A stretch of 35,831 nt of DNA, taken from a bacterium (GTDB lineage: Bacteria > Margulisbacteria > Marinamargulisbacteria > JABIPA01). Positions 25,587 to 33,342 of the stretch are shown here, piece after piece. Every line of letters begins with the position of its first letter. The stretch's first letter is position 1. The DNA lies in NCBI GenBank assembly GCA_018699495.1, contig JABIQV010000005.1, forward strand, positions 1 to 35,831, written 5' to 3'. The position numbers were made by a program, and so were the translations under genes. The notes under the pieces are model-generated. The model saw only the letters and a program-made list of their open reading frames with translations. It did not search any database and was not told the DNA's origin.

Positions 25587-25609
25587 TAGACAGGTACTGG
25601 ATGGTTTAA

Positions 25610-26176
25610 ATGGAAGAAGTAGTATACGGATTATATAATGAATTAGATAAAGTTGGGGTTGGAAATTCTGAGATAACAATGGATTTTGTGATTCCTCTTG
25701 AGCTAATGTCTGAATGGGAACGGTGTGGATTAATATCCGATTACTTAGCTCGATATGAAGCTTTTACATTTGATGATCAGGAATTGGCAACACAAGTATT
25801 GTCGACGGTCATAAACGAACTTTTAGAAAATGCGGTTAAATTTTCTACGGATAAAAATAAAATAGTTAATATCACGATTAAGCATTTTGGAAGTTTTCTG
25901 TCAGTTGAAGCTGTAAATAATACGGATGAGAAACATGCTTTAAATTTGGAATCGTATATTACTAAGCTAAAAGAATCATCTCCGGAGGATTTTTTTTTCG
26001 CACAGATAGAGAAAAATGCCTTGGTTCAGAGTCACAATTTATCTGGATTGGGGTTGCTAACGTTGGTTAATGATTACGAAGCAAAGTTAGGAATAAAAAT
26101 ACAAAAAAAGATTAAAACGGGATACGATATTTTTACGATGGTTCTTTTTTTTACTAATAATTTTTCAAATTCTTAA
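25610..26176 (+). CDS. GHKL-like switch protein B (Slr1658/DUF6272-like)
   Basis: A 188-aa paralogue of the gene at 24621. Shared features: PLELMSEWERCGLISDYLARY, VINELLENAVKFSTD (N-box) and LSGLGLLTLVNDYEAKLGIKI (G-box). The C-terminal parts differ, as expected for duplicates that bind different partners. It closes the four-gene operon and converges on the UGP gene 23 bases later, with a T-run but no strong hairpin between. Whether A and B form a heterodimer or each bind the STAS protein cannot be read from sequence. Confidence 0.75.
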   Translation: MEEVVYGLYNELDKVGVGNSEITMDFVIPLELMSEWERCGLISDYLARYEAFTFDDQELATQVLSTVINELLENAVKFSTDKNKIVNITIKHFGSFLSVEAVNNTDEKHALNLESYITKLKESSPEDFFFAQIEKNALVQSHNLSGLGLLTLVNDYEAKLGIKIQKKIKTGYDIFTMVLFFTNNFSNS

Positions 26177-26199
26177 TGCATGATATTTTTTTTGTTTCT

Positions 26200-27663
26200 T
26201 TAGAAAGAAGATGTTTCGTTGATTGTTTTATTCTTTAGGTGTAGTGGTTCTTGGTTATTTCGAATGATTGAAACATTTCCATTAAACCTGACATTTTTTT
26301 CGATGTACACGTCGCCTTCAATTTTAAGGCTTTTTACATGTTTTAGAGAAGGTGTTTCTAATACTCTGTTATCTAACTTTTCAATTGTTTCAAATTCTTT
26401 TCCAAGTGATATCGAAGGCAGGTTATTTACATCAACATATTTTGAAAATGTGTAAGAATTGTTTTCTTTAATTAAAAAATCAGATCGAAGAAGCATTAAA
26501 TCGGATGTCTTTTTTACTGGTAAAAACCGTGTTCTAGGCACGACACAAGTTATTGCGGTATCAAATAAATTTATAGCCGCGCCCATAGCTGTTTCAAGTT
26601 GAACAATGTTGCGGTTGTTTACTGTTTTCGGGTTTGCAATTAAAGGGAGAAGAAAAGGGTTTTCTTTCATTTTATTTTTTAATTTCTTTAGATTTATCCA
26701 TATATTATTTGTATTAAAAATTTTGAATTTTTGAATATTTTCAAACTCTGGAAGGTGGTTAGTTTCCACTTGTGCTCGTTCAAGGAGGGTTAATTTATTG
26801 TTAAGTCTAACCAATGTTCCTCCTTTGACATCTAATTTTGTTTTTTTCGTTGTTTCCATAAGAAAATCTATATTGTTTTCAGCCATGTAATTTGGGATAG
26901 ATATATCTATAGTCGCGCCTATATTGTCGGAGTTAGAGATGAAAATATAGTCTTTGTCATCGTTTATCAGGTGATCAATCCATCCAGATTCATGTAAGGC
27001 TAAAAATACGTCGCCATGACCTGGAGGATTCCATTCTTGTTCTGGGTTAACGGTTGATATAAATGGGTCGTTGGATAGGGTATCTATTTTTGGAAATTGG
27101 TTTTGGATGATGGCATTGAATGGTTTGTTTTCTTTTTTAAAAAAATGTTCGGTTTGAGAATGTGTATTGAAGCTATTTAATAAGATGAGTGGCATATTTA
27201 TTTTATAGGTTGATTCGAAAAATGAGAGTTGCTCCTGAATGATATTTAAGAAGTTTTTATTTTTGAATATGGGAACCAATGATTTTGGTCCTATACACCC
27301 CATAGATGTGCCTAAACCACCATTTAGTTTAAGCACTGCTATTTTTTTAAGAATAGACGTTGGAGATGTTGGTTTTTTTAAATCGTTATAATTTATTTCA
27401 TCTGATTTGTTTAAGGGGTTTATTTTTGACCACTCTATTTTGGACGCCGGGTTAAACAGGTAGTGTAAATAGAGTAAAGAAAATGTTAACTTTGTCCCTT
27501 TTGATTGCTTTTTCAGGGTCATTTTTTTTAAAAATTTTGGAAGTTTTGTTTGAAACGTTTGATATATTTTTTCGAAGTTTTTATACGAACTATATGAGTG
27601 TACGTTTTGTGTTATTTTATTTATTTCAGAATTGTCAAAATATGGAGAAAAATTGTTTTTCAT
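26200..27663 (-). CDS. UTP-glucose-1-phosphate uridylyltransferase, eukaryote-type (UDPGP family)
   Basis: Makes UDP-glucose from UTP and glucose 1-phosphate in the cytoplasm. The 487-aa chain has the eukaryotic-type UGP signature LKLNGGLGTSMGCIGPKS, then FISNSDNIGATIDISI (the nucleotide/metal region), ETNHLPEFENIQKFKIFNTNNIWINL, and a C-terminal left-handed helix-like tail (IEGDVYIEKNVRFNGNVSII). This is the UDPGP (PF01704-type) family rather than bacterial GalU, which is about 300 aa. Some bacteria have it. The gene follows ilvA after eight bases, so the two are probably co-transcribed. Confidence 0.93.
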   Translation of the reverse strand: MKNNFSPYFDNSEINKITQNVHSYSSYKNFEKIYQTFQTKLPKFLKKMTLKKQSKGTKLTFSLLYLHYLFNPASKIEWSKINPLNKSDEINYNDLKKPTSPTSILKKIAVLKLNGGLGTSMGCIGPKSLVPIFKNKNFLNIIQEQLSFFESTYKINMPLILLNSFNTHSQTEHFFKKENKPFNAIIQNQFPKIDTLSNDPFISTVNPEQEWNPPGHGDVFLALHESGWIDHLINDDKDYIFISNSDNIGATIDISIPNYMAENNIDFLMETTKKTKLDVKGGTLVRLNNKLTLLERAQVETNHLPEFENIQKFKIFNTNNIWINLKKLKNKMKENPFLLPLIANPKTVNNRNIVQLETAMGAAINLFDTAITCVVPRTRFLPVKKTSDLMLLRSDFLIKENNSYTFSKYVDVNNLPSISLGKEFETIEKLDNRVLETPSLKHVKSLKIEGDVYIEKNVRFNGNVSIIRNNQEPLHLKNKTINETSSF

Positions 27664-27671
27664 AGTTGATA

Positions 27672-29177
27672 TTATAAAAATAACTGATAGGCTGGATTTT
27701 TTGATTCGTTTTTTGTGAAGAACCCGGTTGATTTAAGAAATATGTCGAACCTTTCAGAATCGATGTTCGGAACCTGAATACCAGCCAATACCCTTCCATA
27801 AGCAGCCCCATGGTTTCTGTAATGAAAAAGACTGATATTCCAATTATCTCCTAATTTTTTTAAAAATGTTAAAAGTGCACCTGGTCGTTCAGGAAATTGA
27901 AATCGATAAATTTGTTCGTCCGTCAAATTGCTTGTTTTACCACCAACCATATGCCTGATATGAATTTTTGCTAATTCATTATCAGATAAGTCTTGTGCTT
28001 TAAAATTTAATGAATCAAACAGTTTTATCAATTCTGCACGTTCGGATGGTCCATTTGTAAGTTCAATACCTACAAAAATATGGGCATTTTCAGAATCTGA
28101 ATATCTGTAATTAAATTCAGTTATTGACCGGTTTCCAAGAGACTTGCAAAATTTGTTAAAACTACCTGCTTTTTCAGGAATTGTTACCGCGAATAAAGCT
28201 TCTTTGTTTTCTCCAATTTCGGTTCGTTCAGAGACATGTCGGAGTCGATCAAAATTTATGTTGGCTCCGGAATTGATAGCTACGTATGTCTGGTTTTTTT
28301 TAGAATGGGCATATTTTTTTAAGCCAGCTAGGGCTAAGGCCCCTGATGGCTCTGCAATTGAACGTGTATCATCAAATATATCCTTTATTGAGGCACATAT
28401 TTCGTCAGTTGTGACTAGAATTACGTCATCAACGGTTTGGGTTATTATTTTGTAAGGTTCTTTCCCAATTTGTTTTACAGCGACGCCATCTGCAAATATT
28501 CCTACATGTTCAAGAATCTCTCTTTTTCCTGATTTTAATGAATTGTAGAGTGCTGGCGAATCTTCAGGTTCGACGCCAATAATTTTGATAGAAGGATCAA
28601 CAAACTTTAGGTAGGCACTGATTCCAGCTATTAACCCACCCCCTCCGACTGGGATAAAAACTGCATCAATTTTTTCTTTTTTTTGGCGCATAATTTCCAT
28701 TCCTATTGTGCCTTGCCCGGCGATTACCTCTTCGTCGTCATAGGGGTGAATAAATGTAATATTTTTTGTTTTTGCATAGTTCGAAGCAAATTCAAAAGAC
28801 TCGTCATAGCTGTCTCCGTGTAGAATTACAGTCGAGCCTAATTCTTTAACTGCTGACACTTTAATTGACGGTGTTGTTTTTGGCATGATAATTGTTGCTT
28901 TTAAATTTAATGTCTTTGCAGATAGAGCAACCCCTTGCGCATGATTTCCGGCAGAAGCGGTTACGACTTCTTCAATTTTTTTAGTTTTTAAAATAGATGA
29001 AATCTTGTTGTAGGCGCCTCTTATTTTGAACGAAAATACGGGTTGAAGGTCTTCTCTTTTTAAATAAACAGTGTTGTTTGTATGTGAAGAAGCTAGAGAT
29101 AGTTTTTGAAGAGGTGTTTCTGTAATGATCTCATATACGTAGGATCTTAGTATTTTTTCTACAATTTTATTTAGCAT
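27672..29177 (-). CDS. ilvA: Threonine ammonia-lyase, biosynthetic (IlvA)
   Basis: Converts threonine to 2-oxobutanoate, the first step of isoleucine synthesis. The 501-aa length indicates the biosynthetic form with two C-terminal ACT-like regulatory domains (NKEALFAVTIPEKAGSFNKFC and EQIYRFQFPERPGALLTFLKKL). The PLP lysine is Lys51 in SFKIRGAY and the phosphate-binding loop is GGGGLIAGIS. Isoleucine feedback inhibition is expected from these domains. The start ATG has AAGGTG upstream. It sits between the TIGR04282-type transferase and the UGP gene, an unusual company. Confidence 0.96.
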   Translation of the reverse strand: MLNKIVEKILRSYVYEIITETPLQKLSLASSHTNNTVYLKREDLQPVFSFKIRGAYNKISSILKTKKIEEVVTASAGNHAQGVALSAKTLNLKATIIMPKTTPSIKVSAVKELGSTVILHGDSYDESFEFASNYAKTKNITFIHPYDDEEVIAGQGTIGMEIMRQKKEKIDAVFIPVGGGGLIAGISAYLKFVDPSIKIIGVEPEDSPALYNSLKSGKREILEHVGIFADGVAVKQIGKEPYKIITQTVDDVILVTTDEICASIKDIFDDTRSIAEPSGALALAGLKKYAHSKKNQTYVAINSGANINFDRLRHVSERTEIGENKEALFAVTIPEKAGSFNKFCKSLGNRSITEFNYRYSDSENAHIFVGIELTNGPSERAELIKLFDSLNFKAQDLSDNELAKIHIRHMVGGKTSNLTDEQIYRFQFPERPGALLTFLKKLGDNWNISLFHYRNHGAAYGRVLAGIQVPNIDSERFDIFLKSTGFFTKNESKNPAYQLFL

Positions 29178-29199
29178 AGATTACACCTTATCAAGCGTA

Positions 29200-29907
29200 T
29201 TATTTGTCGTCAAATAAATGTGTAAAAGAGGGGTCCTTTTTTAAAAAATTTAAAGTGAGTAATGGATATATCGTGTCAGGGGGTGATAGGTTTGGGAGGT
29301 TGTTTTTTTGTGTCGAAATTAGGTTGCTTAAGTCCTGCAATGTATCGATGTCAGATAATTTGGGGAGTATGTGAAGGGTTCTGTTATGGGAAAGAATTTT
29401 TTTTTTCGTTTCATTGAAAACGGATTCAGTACTCCAATTTATGTCGTTAAACATGTCATCAAAAAATGCCTTTTTGTTAAGTCCTATTAAATAGTAGCCA
29501 CCATCAAAAGCGGGGCCAATGACCGTATCACTCCTCGTTAGATAGTCCATTGCTTTATGAATTAAAGAGCCAGAAATTTGCGGACAGTCTGTTCCAATAA
29601 CTATTAGTTTAGAATAGCCATTTTTAAATTCTTGTTTACAGGCATGGATGAGTTTGTCACCAAGATTACCGGCGCATTGGAATTTAATTTTGAAAGAAGT
29701 ACCTAGCCATTCTTTGTAGTCATTTAACGATTTGTTTTTTTTTGCATAGATGATTGGCTCAATTTTATTTATTGTTAACGTATTTAAAATATCGGAGGTG
29801 AATTTTTTGTAGATTGACGATGAAAATGTCATCGACGTTTCGTTTCCCAGTCTAGATTTGACGTCTCCGATAGTGGGGTATTTTAGGAAGACAATAAGTT
29901 TAGTCAT
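29200..29907 (-). CDS. TIGR04282-type glycosyltransferase (DUF2064)
   Basis: A 235-aa GT-A-fold nucleotidyl or glycosyl transferase of the TIGR04282 group (rSAM/selenodomain-associated transferase 1). Visible: LIVFLKYPTIGDVKSRLG (P-loop-like N-terminal motif), LIVIGTDCPQISGSLIHKAM (DxD-equivalent) and DTVIGPAFDGGYYLIGLNK. Members occur in arsenosugar and selenium-linked clusters, but no radical SAM or selenium gene is nearby, so function is open. It lies 22 bases upstream of ilvA in the same direction. Confidence 0.87.
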   Translation of the reverse strand: MTKLIVFLKYPTIGDVKSRLGNETSMTFSSSIYKKFTSDILNTLTINKIEPIIYAKKNKSLNDYKEWLGTSFKIKFQCAGNLGDKLIHACKQEFKNGYSKLIVIGTDCPQISGSLIHKAMDYLTRSDTVIGPAFDGGYYLIGLNKKAFFDDMFNDINWSTESVFNETKKKILSHNRTLHILPKLSDIDTLQDLSNLISTQKNNLPNLSPPDTIYPLLTLNFLKKDPSFTHLFDDK

Positions 29908-29993
29908 TTGTTAAGTTTATTTTTCAATATTAAACTTTTCAAGTATTTTTTTGAACGTTAGGTCTGAATCATACGGCAGTAGTCACGTTATTT

Positions 29994-30182
29994 CTAATGA
30001 TTTCTATTGAAGTGTTTATAGAATATAGTTTGGAAGTCTTTATCTTCGGTTTTTGAAGAAAGATGTGAAATTAATTCGCCTAATATTAAGCTCGCAGCCG
30101 AAGGTTCATGACTATATATATGTCCTGATTGGTTCGGTTTTTTAAATAATTTATTTTTTGATAGTAAGTTCTTTTTAATCAT
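29994..30182 (-). CDS. Small hypothetical protein, 62 aa
   Basis: Not recognised. It has a basic N-terminus (MIKKNLLSKNKLFKKPNQ) and a helix-like middle (AASLILGELISHLSSKTE) ending in a basic tail. A plausible ribosome-binding site, AGGGGTG, lies just upstream of the ATG at 30182. The adjacent small gene 48 bases upstream is on the same strand. The length is short enough to be a chance ORF, so confidence is moderate. Confidence 0.45.
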   Translation of the reverse strand: MIKKNLLSKNKLFKKPNQSGHIYSHEPSAASLILGELISHLSSKTEDKDFQTIFYKHFNRNH

Positions 30183-30230
30183 TGAGGCACCCCTTTTTTA
30201 TCCCTAGTTACTTTTCTATATGTTAAATTT

Positions 30231-30704
30231 TTATTTTTTGTATAAATGAATCTCTTTTTGTTCTGTTTGTGTTGAACGATTGAATTTAAAGCTAATGGGT
30301 CTATGGCAATACATACGTAATTTATTTTTTTCTAAATCGTTAAATATCTGGATTATGTAGTGAATAAATAGAAGGTTATAGGTATCGTTCGATGATACGC
30401 CATCAAGTGTTAGTTTGTCTGTTTTAAAATTGTATAAAAATATGTGTTTTGCTTTTGCCGTGTCGACGCTTAGTCTCACGTCGTTTCTCGAGATCATCAT
30501 ATTAAAATTTATAGCATGATTTTTTTCTTCTTGTGTTATGAACAATTTATCTACTTTTCTACCAAACGAATCGTTAAAAATATCTTTTATTAGGGGTGAT
30601 AAGTGTGTCGAATTGGTGGAATTTGTTAGAAGACCTTTTTGTAGCTCTTTTGTTTTAAAAATGTTAATATTTATTGCTAAATAATTTGTGTCATTTGGGT
30701 TCAA
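30231..30704 (-). CDS. Hypothetical protein, 157 aa
   Basis: Not recognised. A soluble, Asn- and Lys-rich protein without signal peptide or membrane segments. There are predicted strands in NYLAININIF and KHIFLYNFKTDKLTLDGV and a helix in YNLLFIHYIIQIFNDLEKNK. The start is a TTG at 30704 with AAGGA seven bases upstream, which supports translation despite the rare codon. It is divergent from lpd. There is no link to the neighbours beyond orientation. Confidence 0.6.
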   Translation of the reverse strand: MNPNDTNYLAININIFKTKELQKGLLTNSTNSTHLSPLIKDIFNDSFGRKVDKLFITQEEKNHAINFNMMISRNDVRLSVDTAKAKHIFLYNFKTDKLTLDGVSSNDTYNLLFIHYIIQIFNDLEKNKLRMYCHRPISFKFNRSTQTEQKEIHLYKK

Positions 30705-30799
30705 TTTATGGTCCTTTTAGATTGATTTTATGCAAGTAGTCAAAGTTGCTATTACAATATGAATACCCAGTACGTTAATTGTTAAAACATGTTTTTTTT

Positions 30800-30805
30800 G
30801 GAGGA
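30800..30805 (+). promoter_or_regulatory. Shine-Dalgarno site deciding the lpd start
   Basis: GGAGGA lies seven bases before ATG 30813, so the tracked start at 30789, which would include this site in the coding region, is not used. Confidence 0.85.
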
Positions 30806-30812
30806 TCTTCTT

Positions 30813-32216
30813 ATGAGTAAAGAATTTGATTTGATTGTAATAGGTGGCGGGCCTGGTGGCTACGTTGGCGCAATTCGAGGTGCTCAATTGGGGCAGTCGG
30901 TTGCTATTGTTGAAAAAAGGAAAACATTGGGTGGAACGTGCCTTAATGTGGGATGTATCCCATCAAAGGCTTTATTAGATTCTAGCGAACATTATTTTCA
31001 GGCGAAAAATGATTTTAAGGTACACGGCCTTAATATCAAAGGATTAAGCATAGATTTTAAGCAGATGATTCAACGTAAAAATGATGTTGTTACGCAGACT
31101 ACTGGTGGAATTGATTTTTTAATGAAGAAAAATAAAATTCAACGGTTTTATGGGGAAGGGTCTTTTGTGGATAGTACAACTATTCAAGTGAAAGAGGGCA
31201 AATCGATTGAAACGATAAAGGGCAAATCGATAGTGATAGCTACTGGGTCAGAAACGACGCCTCTTCCTCCAGTTCCTTTTGATGGGACGCAAATTATTTC
31301 ATCCGATGAAGCACTCTCTTTATCTAAAATTCCTAAGTCTATGTCTATCGTAGGTGGTGGTGTGATTGGTGTTGAAATGGGGTCGATTTTTGCCAGATTA
31401 GGCACGAAAGTTACTATTGTTGAATTTATGGATAGATTAATTCCAACTATGGATAAACAGCTTGGTAAAACGTTAGAACGGTCTCTTAAAAAATATGGTA
31501 TGACGTTTCATTTTAAAACTAAAGTCACTGGGGTTAAGAAGACAAAATCTTCTGTTGAACTAAATGCAGAAAATAAAAAAGGTGAATCTGTTTCTATTAA
31601 AAGTGATTTGGTTTTAGTGTCTATAGGGCGTCGTCCATTTACAGCAGGACTTGGATTAGACAAAATTTCTGTTTCCCTAGATGAAAGAGGACGCGTTCCT
31701 GTTGATTCTAATTATCAAACAACGACTGCGGGTGTTTATGCGATTGGGGATGTTATTGAAGGACCCATGTTAGCGCATAAAGCGTCAGAGGAAGCGGCTG
31801 TCTGTATTGAAAAAATTGCTGGGCAGAAGCCTCATTTAAATTATCACACAATTCCTGGAGTGGTTTATACATGGCCAGAGGTTGCATCGGTTGGCTATAC
31901 AGAAGAACAGTTGGTAGAGAAGAAAATTGCGTTTAAGAAGGGTAGTTTTCCTTTTAAAGCAAGTGGACGGGCTAGAGCAGCTGAAGAATCAGAAGGTTTT
32001 GTAAAGGTTTTAGCAGATAAGGAAACCGATGAAGTTTTAGGTGTTCATATGATAGGGCCTAGAGTTTCCGATATGATTGGAGAAGGAGTTTTGGCTATTG
32101 AATATCGAGCGTCAGCCGAAGATCTTGGAAGTATTGTTCATGCGCACCCTACGTTTTCTGAGGCGTTAAAAGAAGCTGGGTTGGGAGCTACATCTAATAG
32201 GTCTATTCATATTTAG
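30813..32216 (+). CDS. lpdA: Dihydrolipoyl dehydrogenase (E3)
   Basis: A 467-aa FAD enzyme that reoxidises lipoyl groups of 2-oxoacid dehydrogenases or the glycine cleavage system with NAD. FAD-binding GGGPGG, the redox disulfide Cys43/Cys48 in GGTCLNVGCIPSK, NAD-binding GGGVIGVEMG, the FAD domain AIGDVIEGPMLAHKASEEA, and the active-site His/Glu pair in HAHPTFSEALKEA are all present. Length is standard. It stands alone without E1 or E2 genes, so its complex is encoded elsewhere. The upstream 108-base gap is shared with the divergent 157-aa gene. Confidence 0.97.
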   Translation: MSKEFDLIVIGGGPGGYVGAIRGAQLGQSVAIVEKRKTLGGTCLNVGCIPSKALLDSSEHYFQAKNDFKVHGLNIKGLSIDFKQMIQRKNDVVTQTTGGIDFLMKKNKIQRFYGEGSFVDSTTIQVKEGKSIETIKGKSIVIATGSETTPLPPVPFDGTQIISSDEALSLSKIPKSMSIVGGGVIGVEMGSIFARLGTKVTIVEFMDRLIPTMDKQLGKTLERSLKKYGMTFHFKTKVTGVKKTKSSVELNAENKKGESVSIKSDLVLVSIGRRPFTAGLGLDKISVSLDERGRVPVDSNYQTTTAGVYAIGDVIEGPMLAHKASEEAAVCIEKIAGQKPHLNYHTIPGVVYTWPEVASVGYTEEQLVEKKIAFKKGSFPFKASGRARAAEESEGFVKVLADKETDEVLGVHMIGPRVSDMIGEGVLAIEYRASAEDLGSIVHAHPTFSEALKEAGLGATSNRSIHI

Positions 32217-32257
32217 GAAAGCGCGTTGTTTTTAAGTTGTTGATAAAGTGTAGTGCA

Positions 32258-32278
32258 ATTTAACTTACCGTGTTAAAT
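32258..32278 (+). repeat. Hairpin between lpdA and the TVP38-like gene
   Basis: ATTTAAC-(7 bases)-GTTAAAT is a perfect 7-bp inverted repeat about 40 bases after the lpdA stop. No T-run follows directly, so a terminator role is uncertain. Confidence 0.45.
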
Positions 32279-32342
32279 GGAGGAACACTTTTTTGATGCC
32301 TTAAAAAGGTGGGCGTTTCATTAATTTAAAGGTAGGGGAAAT

Positions 32343-33017
32343 ATGAGAAAATTTCTTAAGTTTGGGCTAATTTTTTTTTTAGTTTTGGTTGTTGGTTTAG
32401 TTTTAAAAATGGGATGGGTGTCTCATCTTTCACTTGATTCTATAAAAGCAAATCAATCTCAGTTGAGTTCTTTTTATACTGACCATCAGTTTCTATTTAT
32501 TTTTGTTTATATGATGGTTTATATTATGTCGGCAGCGTTATCCTTGCCTGGAGCTACTGTTCTTAGTTTGTTAGGAGGGGCATTGTTTGGCGCACTACTT
32601 GGCTCAGTTATTGTTATATTTAGTGCGACAGTTGGTGCGTCCTTGGCTTTTTTAAGTGCACGGTTTATTTTTAGGGATTTTTTAGAAGAAAAATATAAAT
32701 CTACTTTATATACATTTAATGAAAAATTAAAAGATAACGATTTTCAGTATTTACTTTTTTTAAGACTAGTTCCAGCTTTTCCCTTTTTTCTTATTAATTT
32801 GGTTATGGGCTTAACTCGTATGAGATTGAGAACATTTTTTTTAGGGAGCGCCATTGGAATGTTTCCTGGCTCTTTTGTTTTTTGTAATGCAGGGAAACAG
32901 TTGAGTTCTATATCGTCATTTAATGACTTTGTCTCAGTTCAATTGTTGATTGCGTTTTCACTTCTTGGATGTTTAGCATTAGCTCCTTCGGTGTATACTA
33001 AACTTAAGTCGAAATGA
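32343..33017 (+). CDS. TVP38/TMEM64-family (DedA-like) membrane protein
   Basis: A 224-aa inner-membrane protein of the SNARE-associated Golgi/DedA superfamily (PF09335-type), whose members are linked to lipid scrambling or transport. The core is visible: YIMSAALSLPGATVLSLLGGALFGALLGSVI, FLRLVPAFPFFLINLVMGLTRM (the conserved R with P residues) and FFLGSAIGMFPGSFVFCNAG. There are about five hydrophobic segments. A GGGGA-type ribosome-binding site lies just before the ATG. It follows lpdA after 126 bases and may have its own promoter. Confidence 0.9.
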   Translation: MRKFLKFGLIFFLVLVVGLVLKMGWVSHLSLDSIKANQSQLSSFYTDHQFLFIFVYMMVYIMSAALSLPGATVLSLLGGALFGALLGSVIVIFSATVGASLAFLSARFIFRDFLEEKYKSTLYTFNEKLKDNDFQYLLFLRLVPAFPFFLINLVMGLTRMRLRTFFLGSAIGMFPGSFVFCNAGKQLSSISSFNDFVSVQLLIAFSLLGCLALAPSVYTKLKSK

Positions 33018-33052
33018 TTGTGAAAAAAGATATGGTAGGTTAAGATAAATTT

Positions 33053-33331
33053 ATGTCAATCCAAAATTTAGGACAGCCTTTAGCTAACAACAGTAGTGGA
33101 CCTTTACATAATGCCGGTGAAGTTGGTTCTGTTTTATTAAACTTTAATAAGAAAAAGGTTAGAGTTGAAAAAGGCGGGGTTAAGGAAATGGCGAGAGGCT
33201 TGGCAAAGATTATGAAAGACCTTGGGGAAACTAATGATGAAGAAAGTTTTGCAGAAGATATTACTGAAGATCTCATGGAAGCGTTTAAGAAAGTAGAAGA
33301 ACGCCAAAAAAAGAAAAAGAAAAAAAGATAA
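33053..33331 (+). CDS. Lys-rich small hypothetical protein, 92 aa
   Basis: Not recognised. A Gly/Asn-rich N-terminus, a helix-like middle (GGVKEMARGLAKIMKDLGET), an acidic stretch (DEESFAEDITEDLMEAF) and a tail of seven Lys and an Arg. The stop codon sits immediately beside the mfd stop of the opposite strand, inside a palindrome. The ribosome-binding site is weak. The reverse-strand ORF across it is a shadow. Confidence 0.55.
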   Translation: MSIQNLGQPLANNSSGPLHNAGEVGSVLLNFNKKKVRVEKGGVKEMARGLAKIMKDLGETNDEESFAEDITEDLMEAFKKVEERQKKKKKKR

Positions 33332-33342
33332 TTATCTTTTTT
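33321..33342. terminator. Palindrome shared by two convergent stop codons
   Basis: A perfect 22-base palindrome with arms AAAAAAGATAA and TTATCTTTTTT contains the stop codons of the 92-aa gene (33329-33331) and of mfd (33332-33334). It can form a weak A-T-rich stem with a T-run on both strands, so it may act as a bidirectional terminator. Stem stability is low. Confidence 0.55.

Noticed and set aside
30716-30743. TTGACT/TCTAAA on the minus strand as promoter of the 157-aa gene
   Set aside because: The predicted transcription start would fall downstream of the AAGGA ribosome-binding site, making it unusable for that gene.
32277-32324. 15-codon ORF (MEEHFFDALKRWAFH) before the TVP38-like gene, a possible leader peptide
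   Set aside because: No Shine-Dalgarno sequence, no attenuator hairpin pair, and no run of regulatory codons.
33040-33276. Minus-strand 78-aa ORF as the missing Mfd C-terminus
   Set aside because: Its translation does not resemble the Mfd D7 end and it lies antisense to a better plus-strand ORF.
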